64,000 bases of DNA from Neolewinella xylanilytica. GTDB lineage: Bacteria; Bacteroidota; Bacteroidia; Chitinophagales; Saprospiraceae. The position numbers were made by a program, and so were the translations under genes. A model generated the notes under the pieces. The model was not told the DNA's origin. It worked only from the letters and a program-made list of their open reading frames with translations, and did not search any database. Shown here piece after piece: positions 47,086 to 57,900 of the stretch. The DNA lies in contig NZ_PTJC01000005.1 of assembly GCF_002934605.1 (NCBI RefSeq), positions 1,984,001 through 2,048,000 of the forward strand, read 5' to 3'. Position 1 is the first letter of the stretch, and each line of letters starts with the position of its first letter.

Positions 47086-47350
47086 TGGGGGTACCAACCA
47101 AGGAATGAGCTGCTGGTTTACCCGCGCTTCCAGTAAGATGCGCACGAAGCCGTTTACGGCGGTTTGGGCGCCGGAGCGCGAGAGCAAAAGTTGTTCGGTA
47201 AATCCAGCGACATCGCACCCGCGCCCCGGCGCCCCGTCCCCCCGAAAATAACGTTTTCTTAAGTCTGGACGACAAGCACGGCTTAGGGGTGGTACCGTCT
47301 TACGGGTGTTATTTCCGTGAAGGATCTTCCCAATAGACTAAGTGCATAAG

Positions 47351-50300
47351 ATGAAACCGATATACAGAATTTTACTCCTCGCGCTCCTCGCGGTGCCATT
47401 CTCCTCCTTCGGACAGGGCTTCAACTCTTTCGGACAGAACAAGCCCAACTACGAGAATTTCGACTACGACGTCTACCAGTCGCCCCACTTCGAGATGTAC
47501 ACCTACATCGACAACGAAGAGTGGCTGAAAAACTTTCTCAACGACAGTGAGGAGTGGTACCGCGTCCACCAACTGGTGCTGAACGATACCATCGACTTCA
47601 AGAACCCGATGATCATCTACGCGAACCACGCGGATTTTCAGCAAACCAACGCCATCAGCGGCCAGATCGGCTCCGGTACCGGCGGGGTGACCGAGGCCTT
47701 TAAAAACCGCGTCGTCTTACCGGTCGCGCATACCAACGCCCAGACCCACCACGTGCTCGGCCACGAGCTCGTGCACGCCTTCCAGTACGATATGGTGATT
47801 CGGGGCGACAGCACCAACCTGCGCAACCTCAGTAACCTCCCGCTCTGGATGGTTGAAGGACTGGCGGAGTACCTCAGCATCGGCTCCGTAGACCCCTTCA
47901 CCGCCATGTGGATGCGCGACGCCGTGCTGAACGACGACGTACCCAGCCTGAAGGACTTAAGCAGCGGCCGGTACTTTCCCTACCGTTACGGTCAGGCTTT
48001 CTGGTCGTTCGTCACCGGGTTGAAGGGCGACGACATCATCAATCCGTACTTCCGCGCCACCGCTAAGTGGGGGTTGGAACCCGCCACTAAGATGGTGCTG
48101 GGGTACGATTTCGAGGACTTCAGCAAGCTCTGGGAGGACGCCCTGCGCAAGACCTACGGCGACCAGATCGGTGAGGCCAAGGAGGACCGCTTCGTCGGCG
48201 ATCTGCTGGTCGGTGGCGAAAAGAATGGCGGCCGGATCAACATCGCCCCGGAGATCAGCCCCAATGGCAAGTACATGATCTACCTCTCCGAGCAGGATCT
48301 CTTCAGTATTGACATGTTCCTGGCCGATGCCAAGACCGGCGAGCAGATCCGCAAGATCCGTACCCGGACCGTCGGTACCCACATCGACGAGATCAGCTAT
48401 ATCGAAACCAGCGGTACCTGGAGCCCGGATAGCAAGCAATTCGCCTACACCGCCGTGAGCAAGGGGCAGAACGTCCTCATCATCGCCGACGTCGAATCCG
48501 GTAAGTCGGAACGCGAGATCCGGCCCAAGGACCTGCCGGCCTTCACCTTCCCCAGCTGGTCGCCCGACGGCCGTTCCATCGTCGTGGCCGGTCTGAAGCA
48601 GGGGCAGACGGACCTCTATTCCATCGACGTCCGCAGCGGCCGGGTCACGCAGCTGACCAACGACATTTACAGCGAGATCCATCCTTCCTGGTCCGCCGAC
48701 GGAACAACGATCTATTACAGCACCGACGCCCGGGGCATGCAGCTAAAAGAGCGTCCCCACGGTGCCCTGCGCTTTAACCTGGCCGCCCTAAACGTAGCGA
48801 GCCGCGAAAGCCGGGAGATCGACGTGTTCCCCGGAGCCGACAACCTGAACCCCATCGAGGGGCAGGATGGCAAGCTGTACTTCCTCAGCAACCGGGACGG
48901 ATTCCGGAATATCTACCGCTTCGACCCCGCCACCGGGGTCGCCGAACGCATGACCGACCTCATCACCGGCGTATCCGGCATCACGCACTACGCCCCGGCG
49001 ATGTCTATGGACCGCAGCAACAACCGCTTGGTCTACACTTATTTCAACCAGAAGGGCTACAAGCTCTTCGGTACGCAGGTGGAGGCCATGACCGCCGTGG
49101 AGGTTCCCGCCGATTCCGTCGACCTGAGCCCGGCCACGCTGCCGCGCCTCAACCCACGTGCAACCCTGCAGGTAGACGAGCTGCTGGCGAATATGGACAA
49201 GTACGACATGATCACCAGCGACGAGATCATTTCTCAACCCTACCGCCCCCAGTTCAAGCTCGACTACGCCAGTGGTGGCGCCGGTGCAGGCGTGGGAACG
49301 AACCAGGTGTTCGGTACGACTACGGGACTGGCCGGCGGCGTGCAGCTACTCTTCAGCGACATTCTCGGCAACAACCAGCTCATGACTTCCCTCAGTCTGA
49401 ACGGGGAGATCACCGATTTCGGCGGCAGCGTGGCCTGGCTGAATAAAAAGACACGGGTTAACTACGGCTTTAGCCTAAGCCGCATCCCCTTCCGCAACTT
49501 TGCTACGATTCAGCCCTTCCTGGATACCTTGCAGTACGCCGACGACCAGCAGATCGAGCTGATCAACGCGCCGTACATCATCAGTCGGCTCTACCAAAAC
49601 CAGGTGGGTGGATTCGCTTCCTACGCCTTCAATACCAACCTGCGGCTGGAGGGTAGCCTGAGCGGTGCGATCTACAACAACCGGGTAGACGAGTACGCCC
49701 GCTACTTCAACCCCAACACCGGCTATCCCATCCAGGTGAACGCCCAGCCCGAACGACGGGAAGACCTCGAGCAGGAAAGCTTCAACCTCTACAACGGTGG
49801 GGTGGCCCTGGTAGGGGACAACGCCAGCTTCGGTCTCACCGCTCCGATCAAGGGGCACCGCTTCCGCATCGGGGTGGATCAGTACGCGGGGCGCTACGAC
49901 TTTACCGCGGTGAACACCGACTACCGCCAGTACCTCTGGTTCGGTAAGGGGGCGCTGGCTTTCCGCGCCCTCCACTTCGGTCGCTACGGCGAGGGCGGCC
50001 AGGATCTGTATCCGCTCTACGTGGGCAGTCCCTGGTACATGCGCGGTCTGAACGCGAATGATGCCATCAATACCCTGGAAAACAACGGCCGCAACATCAA
50101 CGAGCTGCTCGGCAGCAAGGTGCTGGTCTCCAACCTGGAGTTGCGGATTCCCTTCACCGGGCCCAAGCAGATCGCCCTCATCAAGTCCGGGATCCTGTTC
50201 AGTGACCTGAACCTCTTCGTCGATGCGGGTATGGCCTTTACGGATTTCGCCCAGTTCAGCGGCCCGGAGTATACGCTGGACAAGAACGGAGAGATCCTGA

Positions 50301-50476
50301 CCGGTCCCGACGGCGAACCTTACCTGGTGCGTCCCGGCGTCCAGCCCATCTTCACCGCCGGGGTCAGCACCCGGGTGAACGTCTTCGGCCAGATCGTGGT
50401 GGAGCCCTATCTGGCCCGCCCGCTGATTGACGGGGGGCGCTGGAGCTTCGGGGTGAACTTGCTGCCTGGCTGGTAG
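47351..50476 (+). CDS. metalloprotease-like / TolB-propeller / Omp85-like barrel fusion
   Basis: 1041 residues. A signal peptide ends S-S-F-G-Q. Residues about 30-270 form a gluzincin-like domain with zinc-binding HELVH (in GHELVHAFQYD), the downstream Glu in WMVEGLAEYLS and FWSFVTGLKG. Residues about 280-590 are PD40/TolB-like propeller blades, for example APEISPNGKYMIYLSEQD and FPSWSPDGRSIVVAG. The last 380 residues form a beta-barrel like bacterial surface antigen D15/BamA, ending VNLLPGW. It is probably anchored in the outer membrane with periplasmic or surface protease and propeller domains. GTG at 47342 is an alternative start. Confidence 0.88.
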   Translation: MKPIYRILLLALLAVPFSSFGQGFNSFGQNKPNYENFDYDVYQSPHFEMYTYIDNEEWLKNFLNDSEEWYRVHQLVLNDTIDFKNPMIIYANHADFQQTNAISGQIGSGTGGVTEAFKNRVVLPVAHTNAQTHHVLGHELVHAFQYDMVIRGDSTNLRNLSNLPLWMVEGLAEYLSIGSVDPFTAMWMRDAVLNDDVPSLKDLSSGRYFPYRYGQAFWSFVTGLKGDDIINPYFRATAKWGLEPATKMVLGYDFEDFSKLWEDALRKTYGDQIGEAKEDRFVGDLLVGGEKNGGRINIAPEISPNGKYMIYLSEQDLFSIDMFLADAKTGEQIRKIRTRTVGTHIDEISYIETSGTWSPDSKQFAYTAVSKGQNVLIIADVESGKSEREIRPKDLPAFTFPSWSPDGRSIVVAGLKQGQTDLYSIDVRSGRVTQLTNDIYSEIHPSWSADGTTIYYSTDARGMQLKERPHGALRFNLAALNVASRESREIDVFPGADNLNPIEGQDGKLYFLSNRDGFRNIYRFDPATGVAERMTDLITGVSGITHYAPAMSMDRSNNRLVYTYFNQKGYKLFGTQVEAMTAVEVPADSVDLSPATLPRLNPRATLQVDELLANMDKYDMITSDEIISQPYRPQFKLDYASGGAGAGVGTNQVFGTTTGLAGGVQLLFSDILGNNQLMTSLSLNGEITDFGGSVAWLNKKTRVNYGFSLSRIPFRNFATIQPFLDTLQYADDQQIELINAPYIISRLYQNQVGGFASYAFNTNLRLEGSLSGAIYNNRVDEYARYFNPNTGYPIQVNAQPERREDLEQESFNLYNGGVALVGDNASFGLTAPIKGHRFRIGVDQYAGRYDFTAVNTDYRQYLWFGKGALAFRALHFGRYGEGGQDLYPLYVGSPWYMRGLNANDAINTLENNGRNINELLGSKVLVSNLELRIPFTGPKQIALIKSGILFSDLNLFVDAGMAFTDFAQFSGPEYTLDKNGEILTGPDGEPYLVRPGVQPIFTAGVSTRVNVFGQIVVEPYLARPLIDGGRWSFGVNLLPGW

Positions 50477-50492
50477 TCTTTAGTACGGTAGT

Positions 50493-50556
50493 CGTTGGCT
50501 TCGCCAACGGTGTAGTACGGTAGTGCGGTAGTCGGCCCTGGGCTGGTTACCGCACT
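50493..50556 (+). terminator. two hairpins after the fusion-protein gene
   Basis: CGTTGGC TTC GCCAACG (50493-50509) is a 7-bp stem with the same TTC loop seen in the array at 44576. AGTGCGGTA (50522-50530) pairs with TACCGCACT (50548-50556) and is followed by GTTATTTATT, which looks like a weak intrinsic terminator. The word TAGTACGGTAGT appears twice between them. Both lie 17-80 bp after the stop. Confidence 0.6.
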
Positions 50557-50645
50557 GTTATTTATTGGCGATAGCTGGGCCGACGAGCCGGCATAGTACC
50601 CCGCTGCGGGAAAATTTTCCGGGTGGCTCGGCGGACCAGCAGGCG

Positions 50646-53600
50646 TCACGTCACCAAATCATCCGATTTGGCGTAGTCGCCCGGGGAGACGTTGAACTGT
50701 TTCTTGAAGTTTCTGCCGAAGCTGGTGGCCGAATTGTAGCCGACCATCAGGGCCACCTCGTACACCTTATACCGCTGCGTTTTGAGCAGTTGGGCTCCTT
50801 TCTTCAGGCGAACCAGGTTGATGAGGTCGTTCGGGTTGGTGCCGCTGATGTCCTTGATCTTGCGGTATAGCGTCGACCGGCTCATGTGCATCCGGTCGGC
50901 CAGGTCCTCTACGTTGAGATCCGGGTTCGCCAGGTTGTCCTGGATGACGGCATCCAGTTTGGCCGTGAAGTCTTCGTCTACCGGCGATTGGGCAATGCTC
51001 TGCAGGTGGGCGAGGGGGGTGCGCGAGAAATGCTCGACGATCCTGGCGCGGTTGTCCAACAGGTTCCAGATTCGGGCGCGCAGGTACCCGATGGCAAAGG
51101 GTTTGGTTACGTAGGCGTCCGCCCCGCTTTCCAGGCCGGTGATTTCCGCGGCGGGGCCGCTCTTGGAAGTGAGCAGGATGACGGGGACGTGGCTGAGCTT
51201 GACGTCCGCCTTGATGGTCCCGCACAGGGTGAAGCCGTCGATCCCCGGCATCTTTACGTCGCTAACGACTAATTGGACCACGTGGTGCTGTAACACGTCG
51301 AGGGCGGTTTCGCCGTCGGTAGCGCGCAGCATGGTAAAGGTGTCGGCGAGTTCTTTTGCCACGAAATCCAGCAGGTCGATATTGTCTTCCACGAGGAGGA
51401 TAGTAGGCGATAGCGCCGGTCGCCGGGCATTTTCGACCCCGGTGCCCACCGGCGCTGCGTGTTGGGTTTCCACCGACGGGAGCGGAAGGTCGAAGCCGCC
51501 GGGGTGATGAAGGGGCAGGGTGACTACGAAAGTGGTTCGGGCGCGATCGCCGCTGTAAAGCTTCAGCGCTCCTCCGTGGAGTTCGGCCAACGATCGGGCC
51601 AGCGGCAGGCCGAGGCCGGTACCGGGGAGATCGTCGTGGCCCGGCATTCGGTAAAACGGCTGCATAACTTGTTCTTGCTCGCTCTCCGGGATACCCGGTC
51701 CGTCGTTACTTACCGTAATCCGGAGTTCGTCGTTGTTATGTTCCAGGCGAACGTCCACCAGCCTTTCTCCGTACTTGATGGCATTCGCTACCAGGTTCCC
51801 GGTGATCTTGCGGAAGGCCTCGGCATCCACGTAGGCCAATACGGGGCTATCGCCGAGATTGTCGGTAACGGTCATTCCGCTCTCCGGCGGGGGGGCGTGG
51901 CGCTCCAGGGTATCCCGCAGCAGCGCGGCCACGTCGGCACGCACGAAGGAAAGGGACACGTGCTCCATTTCCACTTTGCGAAAATCGAGCAGTTGCTTTA
52001 CCAGGTCTACCAGGCGAACGGTGTTCCGGTGTACCAGGCTGAGGGTACCGTGCAGGCGACTACCGGCGTCCGTTTCCGATAGGGCCATTTCCACCGGATT
52101 CCGAATCAGCGTGAGGGGAGTGAGGATCTCGTGGGAGACATTGGTGAAGAATTCGATCTTGGCGCGGTACAGTTCCTTCTCCTTCTCGTGCTCGAAAAGC
52201 CGTTGACGCTGGTTGGCCCGGTCGCGGGAATACCGATGGTAGAGGTAGCCCACCAAAAGCAGCAGTACCGCTCCCGCCGTTACGTAGGCGGCATAGGCCC
52301 ACCCGCTCCGCCACCAGGGCGGCGTAATGCTAAGCGTTAGAAAGTCTTGCGGGGGGCTCCAGTCACTATTGTGGCCCCGCACCCGGAGGCGAAGCGGATA
52401 GGATCCCGGATGCAAATTGGTGAAGTGGATCTCGTGGTGCTGGTCCAGGTCGACCCAGTTTTGCTCGGGGCCGCCGAGCTGGTATTGGTACTGGGTGAGG
52501 CCGGGAGAGCGGTAGTCCAGTGTGGAAAAGGACAGGCTGAAGGTAGCCAGATCGTACGGTAGCTCCACCGCTCCCTCCTCCACCGCGATTCGGTAGGCGG
52601 CATCGGAAGCTCCGACCGGGGCTCCGGAAATGCGCAGCTCGGTTAGCACCAGTTCGTCCGCGTGCTCCCGCTGGTCGAAGCGGGCGTCCCGCGGGTCGAA
52701 CGACACATACCCCTTTACGGTGCCGAAGTATAGGTGGCCCGCTGCGTCGGTGAGGGCCGAGTTGTAGTTAAACTGGTTGCTGGGCAAGCCGTTTTCGGTA
52801 CCGTACGTATCGATGCGGCCGGAAGTGGGGTGGTAGCAGACCAGCCCGTTGGCGGTACTCATCCAGAGCTTGCCGGTTTCATCTTCCTGGATGGCGTAGA
52901 AGACGTTGCCGGGAAAGCCATCGGCGGTACCAAAATGTTCCACCCCACCGCTACCGGGGGTAAGCTTGTTCAGCCCGTTTTCGGTGGTTACCCAGATATT
53001 TTGCTGGCTGTCTTCAAAGATGCCGTTGATCGCGTCGTTGCCCAATTGCCGACCGGGGGTACGTATGCCGTAAGCCGTGGTCTGCTTCTCGCGGGTATCG
53101 TAGTGGTACAGCCCGTCCCAGTAGGTCCCGGCCCAGAGATCCCCGTCGCTGTCCTCCAGCAGCGAAGTGTAGAAATAGTCCGGTGCAAAGCCTTCGAGTA
53201 GCTCGAATCGGTCCGTTTCCGCGTCGTACCGGTGCAGCCCCGAGGCGGTGATGGCCACGACGGTGCCGTCGCGGGTAGCATACAGCGAGAAAATGAAGTT
53301 GCTCCGCAACCCGCTGGCTTCGCCGGCCATCCAATGGCGCTTAATCGCCCCGGTGCCGGCGTCAATGACGAAAAGCCCGTTCTGGAAGGTGCCTACCCAG
53401 ACGTCGCTGCCGCGAACCAGAATTCCGTGGATGTTCGTAATGGCCGGTCCCCCGTCCGTACCCTCCAGGGCGAAATGCGTGAACTGTCCGGTGGTTGGGT
53501 CAAAGCGGTTCAGGCCGGCGTCCTCGGTGCCTACCCAAATTTTTCCCTGCTCGTCCTGCCGCATCTCGCGTACCGCCGATCCACTGACCGAATTCTCGCC

Positions 53601-54656
53601 GGCAACCGGTAGGAATTTCCGGAAACCCGTCAGAGCTTCGCTGTAATAGTTGAGCCCCCGAAAGTAGGTGCCGATCCACACGTCGCGGTCGCGGTCTTCG
53701 AATAACGTGTACACGGCATCGTCCGACAGGCCGTAGGGGCGGCCGGCATGCTTTTCCAGATGCTGCCGGTTGCCGGTGCGTAAATCGTAGAGGAATACGC
53801 CGTCTTCCGTTCCGATCCATAGCACCTGCTCGCGAAGCAAAAAATCACGTACGTACAGGCGGTCCGTACTTTCGGTAAGGGGAAGCACCGTGCCTTGCGT
53901 CACGTCGATCACGAAAGCGCCGTGGCTGACGGTGCCCACCGCCAGGCGGTTTCCGGGGAGGGAATAGAGGGCGGAAAACCGCAACGGGTAGCGGGTGTCG
54001 ACGGGTAAGGAGACGTCGAGCAGCCCGAAATCGTCCGTTGCGGAGCGGTACCGGAACAGGGCGCTTTCGGTGGCCAGGAATACTTCCCCCGCTTCGGAGG
54101 TCGCTACCCGGAGCGCGGATTGCCGGTTCGGCGTGGCGTAGTGCCGCAGTTCCCTTCCGGTTGCCGGGTCGATACGGCGCAATCCCCGGGCCGCTACCAC
54201 CCACAATTCGCCGGAGGGAGTGGCGACCAGGTCCAGGATCGGCTCGTCGGCCGTAACCGCCACTAGCTTGAAGCTGACGGAGCGGCTGTTGCGAGTATAT
54301 AGTCCGTTATCCGTGCCCACCCACAACCGCCCGTCGGCGAAGCCGAGGCACTCGATGAAGTTACTGCCGAGGGACCCGGAGACCGTAGAGTCCGACTGGT
54401 ACCGCTTGAATTCGTAGCCATCGAAGCGGTTGAGTCCGTTCTTGGTGCCGAACCACATGAAGCCCCGGTCGTCCTGGGTGGCGCAGTGGATGGTGTTGTG
54501 AGACAGGCCGTCCGTAACCTCGTAGTGCTTGAAGTAGTACGGTTGCGCGTGGAGCATCGCCGGAGCCCAGGTAAGGACCGCCAGCACCAGCGCTGATAGA
54601 GCGCGGTAAAGGACGCGAAGACCGCGTCCGGGGGCTTGTTGATCGACGTTCCACAT
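50646..54656 (-). CDS. hybrid two-component regulator (HTCS) of the PUL
   Basis: 1336 residues in one chain. Signal peptide 1-37; Reg_prop propeller repeats about 40-655 (D-x-x-G-x-x-W-x-G-T phrases); Y_Y_Y domain about 715-780; one TM helix about 786-808. The HisKA domain has phospho-acceptor H842 in NVSHEILTPLT. HATPase motifs are NLVANAIKYGE (about 954) and GTGLGLPLARS (about 1012). The receiver domain has phospho-acceptor D1133 in VVSDVKMPG. The AraC-type HTH ends the protein (about 1245-1330). It would bind an oligosaccharide in the periplasm and activate the divergent susC operon, as HTCS proteins do. Confidence 0.96.
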   Translation of the reverse strand: MWNVDQQAPGRGLRVLYRALSALVLAVLTWAPAMLHAQPYYFKHYEVTDGLSHNTIHCATQDDRGFMWFGTKNGLNRFDGYEFKRYQSDSTVSGSLGSNFIECLGFADGRLWVGTDNGLYTRNSRSVSFKLVAVTADEPILDLVATPSGELWVVAARGLRRIDPATGRELRHYATPNRQSALRVATSEAGEVFLATESALFRYRSATDDFGLLDVSLPVDTRYPLRFSALYSLPGNRLAVGTVSHGAFVIDVTQGTVLPLTESTDRLYVRDFLLREQVLWIGTEDGVFLYDLRTGNRQHLEKHAGRPYGLSDDAVYTLFEDRDRDVWIGTYFRGLNYYSEALTGFRKFLPVAGENSVSGSAVREMRQDEQGKIWVGTEDAGLNRFDPTTGQFTHFALEGTDGGPAITNIHGILVRGSDVWVGTFQNGLFVIDAGTGAIKRHWMAGEASGLRSNFIFSLYATRDGTVVAITASGLHRYDAETDRFELLEGFAPDYFYTSLLEDSDGDLWAGTYWDGLYHYDTREKQTTAYGIRTPGRQLGNDAINGIFEDSQQNIWVTTENGLNKLTPGSGGVEHFGTADGFPGNVFYAIQEDETGKLWMSTANGLVCYHPTSGRIDTYGTENGLPSNQFNYNSALTDAAGHLYFGTVKGYVSFDPRDARFDQREHADELVLTELRISGAPVGASDAAYRIAVEEGAVELPYDLATFSLSFSTLDYRSPGLTQYQYQLGGPEQNWVDLDQHHEIHFTNLHPGSYPLRLRVRGHNSDWSPPQDFLTLSITPPWWRSGWAYAAYVTAGAVLLLLVGYLYHRYSRDRANQRQRLFEHEKEKELYRAKIEFFTNVSHEILTPLTLIRNPVEMALSETDAGSRLHGTLSLVHRNTVRLVDLVKQLLDFRKVEMEHVSLSFVRADVAALLRDTLERHAPPPESGMTVTDNLGDSPVLAYVDAEAFRKITGNLVANAIKYGERLVDVRLEHNNDELRITVSNDGPGIPESEQEQVMQPFYRMPGHDDLPGTGLGLPLARSLAELHGGALKLYSGDRARTTFVVTLPLHHPGGFDLPLPSVETQHAAPVGTGVENARRPALSPTILLVEDNIDLLDFVAKELADTFTMLRATDGETALDVLQHHVVQLVVSDVKMPGIDGFTLCGTIKADVKLSHVPVILLTSKSGPAAEITGLESGADAYVTKPFAIGYLRARIWNLLDNRARIVEHFSRTPLAHLQSIAQSPVDEDFTAKLDAVIQDNLANPDLNVEDLADRMHMSRSTLYRKIKDISGTNPNDLINLVRLKKGAQLLKTQRYKVYEVALMVGYNSATSFGRNFKKQFNVSPGDYAKSDDLVT

Positions 54657-54993
54657 ACCGATTGGAAGACTTCCGAACGTCCGGGCGCACGAAATTCAGG
54701 CTAAGATATTCAAAACGAACGGCAGCGGGGCGCCGGGGCGCGGGTGCCCAAGCCATCGACCGTCCTAAGCTAACAACAATCCGTTTCAGGAATACGACAA
54801 TATGGTGCATTTCCTGCCAAGACAAGCCAAACGCGGGGCGCTGCAACATACCGTACGGAAAATGAACGGATTGGTTGATTCGGAACTAATGCGGATAAAT
54901 ACCTTGTCGACCAGAATAAATGTTCGACCTGATAGATTATCCAAAAAATTAATTGGATTTCTGGAGGGTGTACGTATCCATAAGTCGCTAGTC
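54657..54993. promoter_or_regulatory. divergent control region between HTCS and susC-like genes
   Basis: About 337 bp separate the two start codons. The region must carry both promoters and the HTCS binding site. It becomes A/T-rich towards the SusC start (about 54860-54980). No exact TAnnTTTG box was found. An in-frame extension of the SusC frame back to 54802 has no signal peptide or family similarity and was not used. Confidence 0.55.
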
Positions 54994-57900
54994 ATGCAAA
55001 GATCTTTCTTTTACACCTACTGCCTCTGGGCTTGCCTCCTGGTATCGGGCAGTGTGCTTTCCGCCCAGGACCTATTATCGGTTTCCGGTACCGTTACGGA
55101 TGAAGAAGGGCCGCTGATCGGCGCGACGGTCGCGGTAAAGGGAACCGGCCAGGGCACGGTGACCGGCGTCGACGGGGGCTTCACCCTAAACGAGGTAGCA
55201 CCCGACGATTCCTTACAGGTCACCTACGTGGGGTACGCGTCGCAGACCATTGCGGTGGGCGGGCAGACCACCTTCACCATCAATCTCAGCGAAAATATCA
55301 GCAACCTCGGTGAGGTGGTCGTCATCGGCTACCAGGAAGTCAAACGCTCGGATCTCACCGGGGCGACCGCCGTCGTTCCCTCCGAGCAGATCAACAAGAC
55401 GGTGACGAACTCGCTCGCCGAGTCGCTCCAGGGCCTGGCCTCGGGGGTCACGGTCCGTAGCGGGGGTGCCCCGGGAGCGGGCGCGACCATCGAGATCCGG
55501 GGCGCGGCGAGTTTCGTCAACACCAATCCGCTGTACGTCATCGACGGGATGATCGCGGATGCCAACGTTACCTTCAATAACAACGACATCGAGAGCGTCC
55601 AGATCCTCAAGGATGCCTCCGCGGCGGCTATCTACGGGTCGCGGGCCGCCAACGGGGTGATCATCATCACCACCAAATCCGGGCGTAAAGGACCCATTCG
55701 TCCCTCCCTCAGCGTAACCACCGGCATCCAGCAGATCCCGAACCGCTGGGACGTGATGGACGCGGCGGGCTACGCCGAATTGCAGCGGACCAGCTACCGG
55801 AACTCCGGACTGGAGGTGCCCGCTTCGGTGGGGGACGATTTCGACCCGACGATCGACACCGACTGGCAGGACGAGGTGATTCAGACCGGCAGTACGCTCG
55901 ATGCCAACCTCTCCGCATCGGGGGGCTCCGACAACCTGAAGTACTTCGTCTCCGGCAGCCACTTCCGCAACGACGGGGTGATCATCGGCCGCAGCTTCAA
56001 CCGGACGGCTTTCCGCGTAAACAGTACACTGAACCTGGGACGTATCACGGTCGGGGAGAATCTGGTCCTGACCAACAACAACATCCGGCAACCGCTGGGC
56101 GGCTTCGACACCGGCAATCCCTTCTTCGATATGGTGACCATGCTGCCCGTCATTCCGGTGCAGGCGGACGAATACATCTCGGACACGAACCCGGGGGGGT
56201 GGGGGATCGGTACGGTCGACGCCGTCAGCTACGCCAAGAACCAGGTGGGGGTAACCGACCTGCTGCGGGAGAAGATTAACTTCCTGAAACTCATCGGCAA
56301 CGCCTACGTGCAGGTGGAGTTGGTGAAGGGACTCCGGTACAAGTTCAACGTGGGTCTGGAGAACAGCGACGACTTTTCTAAGGGGCTGCGTCGGTTTGGC
56401 GTCACTCAGTTCAACGCTGCGGTACGGCCGAGTTCGATCCAGGACAATCGCTCGCGGTTTTCCAGCTTACTAATGGAGCATACGCTGAATTTCGAACGGG
56501 CTTTCGGTTCCCACACCCTTAACGGCGTGGTGGGGATCTCCGATCAGCAGACCCAGCGCAACTATACCTTCGCCTCCCGCAGCGACCTCGTGGAAAGTGG
56601 CGGCGATCCCTTCGAGCAGATCAATTCGGCCACCGGAGAATCTCTCGCGGAGGGTGGGGTGACCTCCGACTACCGAACCATCGGTTTTCTGGGTCGCCTT
56701 AACTACAACTACGCCCAGAAGTACTACCTGACGCTGACTGGCCGGGTCGACCAGGACAGCCGTTTCAGCGCCGACAATCGCACCGGGATTTTCCCCTCCG
56801 TGGCCGGTAGCTGGCGGATCAGTAAGGAAGATTTCTTCCAGGTGCCGTGGATCGACGACCTGAAGTTCAACGCTTCCTACGGTACATTGGGGATCGTGAC
56901 GCTCGGCTCCTGGGACTGGCGGGGCACGATCAACAACAACCCCCGGGCCATCCTGGGCACCATTCAGGTCGGCGCCACCCAGGCCGGTCTCGTGAATCCC
57001 GACTTGCGGTGGGAAAACCGAAAATCGCAGAATTACGGCATTGAAGCCGCGGTGCTGGACTACCGGCTTACGCTCTCCGCCAACTACTACCGTATCCTTT
57101 CCGAGGATGCCCTGGTCACCAACCTGCCCGTGGCTACTTACCTGGGAAATCTTGGCGGCAGCCCCCCGGTGAACGCCGGCTCCATCCAAAACACCGGCTT
57201 TGAGTTTGAAGCCAACTACCGGCAGCAAATGGACCGGGTGGAACTCAACGTCGGGTTCAACCTCACTACCATTAACAATACCGTCCAGGCCGTGGGTAAC
57301 CGGGGTGAGGGCATCGACTACATCCAAACCGGACTGACCCGTTCCCGTGTTGGCGAACCCCTCGGCGAGTGGTACCTGCTGCAAACGGACGGCATCTTCC
57401 AGAGCCAGGCCGAGGTGAACGCCCACGCGGTGGAAGGCACCCTGATCCAGCCTTTCGCCCAACCCGGTGATATCCGCTACGTAGACGTGGACGGCGACGG
57501 GCAGATCACCGACCAGGACCGTTCCTTTACCGGTAAGTCCCCCTGGCCGAACCTGCAGTTGGGCAGCCAGCTTGGGCTCTCTTACGCCAACTTCGACGTT
57601 TCCGCCCAGATCATTGGAGTCTTCGGGAATACGCTGTATAACTCGGTCCGTAGCCAGCTCGATAGCTACCAAAATACCAACTTCCGGTCTGACGTCAGCC
57701 CCTGGACCCCGGATAACACCAATACCGACGACCCGCGGATCGGCGTGGCTACCAACGATCAGGGGCTGGTCGACAACGCCCGCGGGAATACCGATCGCTG
57801 GCTGGAAGACGGCTCCTACCTGCGGCTGCGCAACCTCCAAATCGGATACACCATTCCGCAAGCTGCCCTGGACCGCCTTAGTATCAGCGATCTGCGCGTA

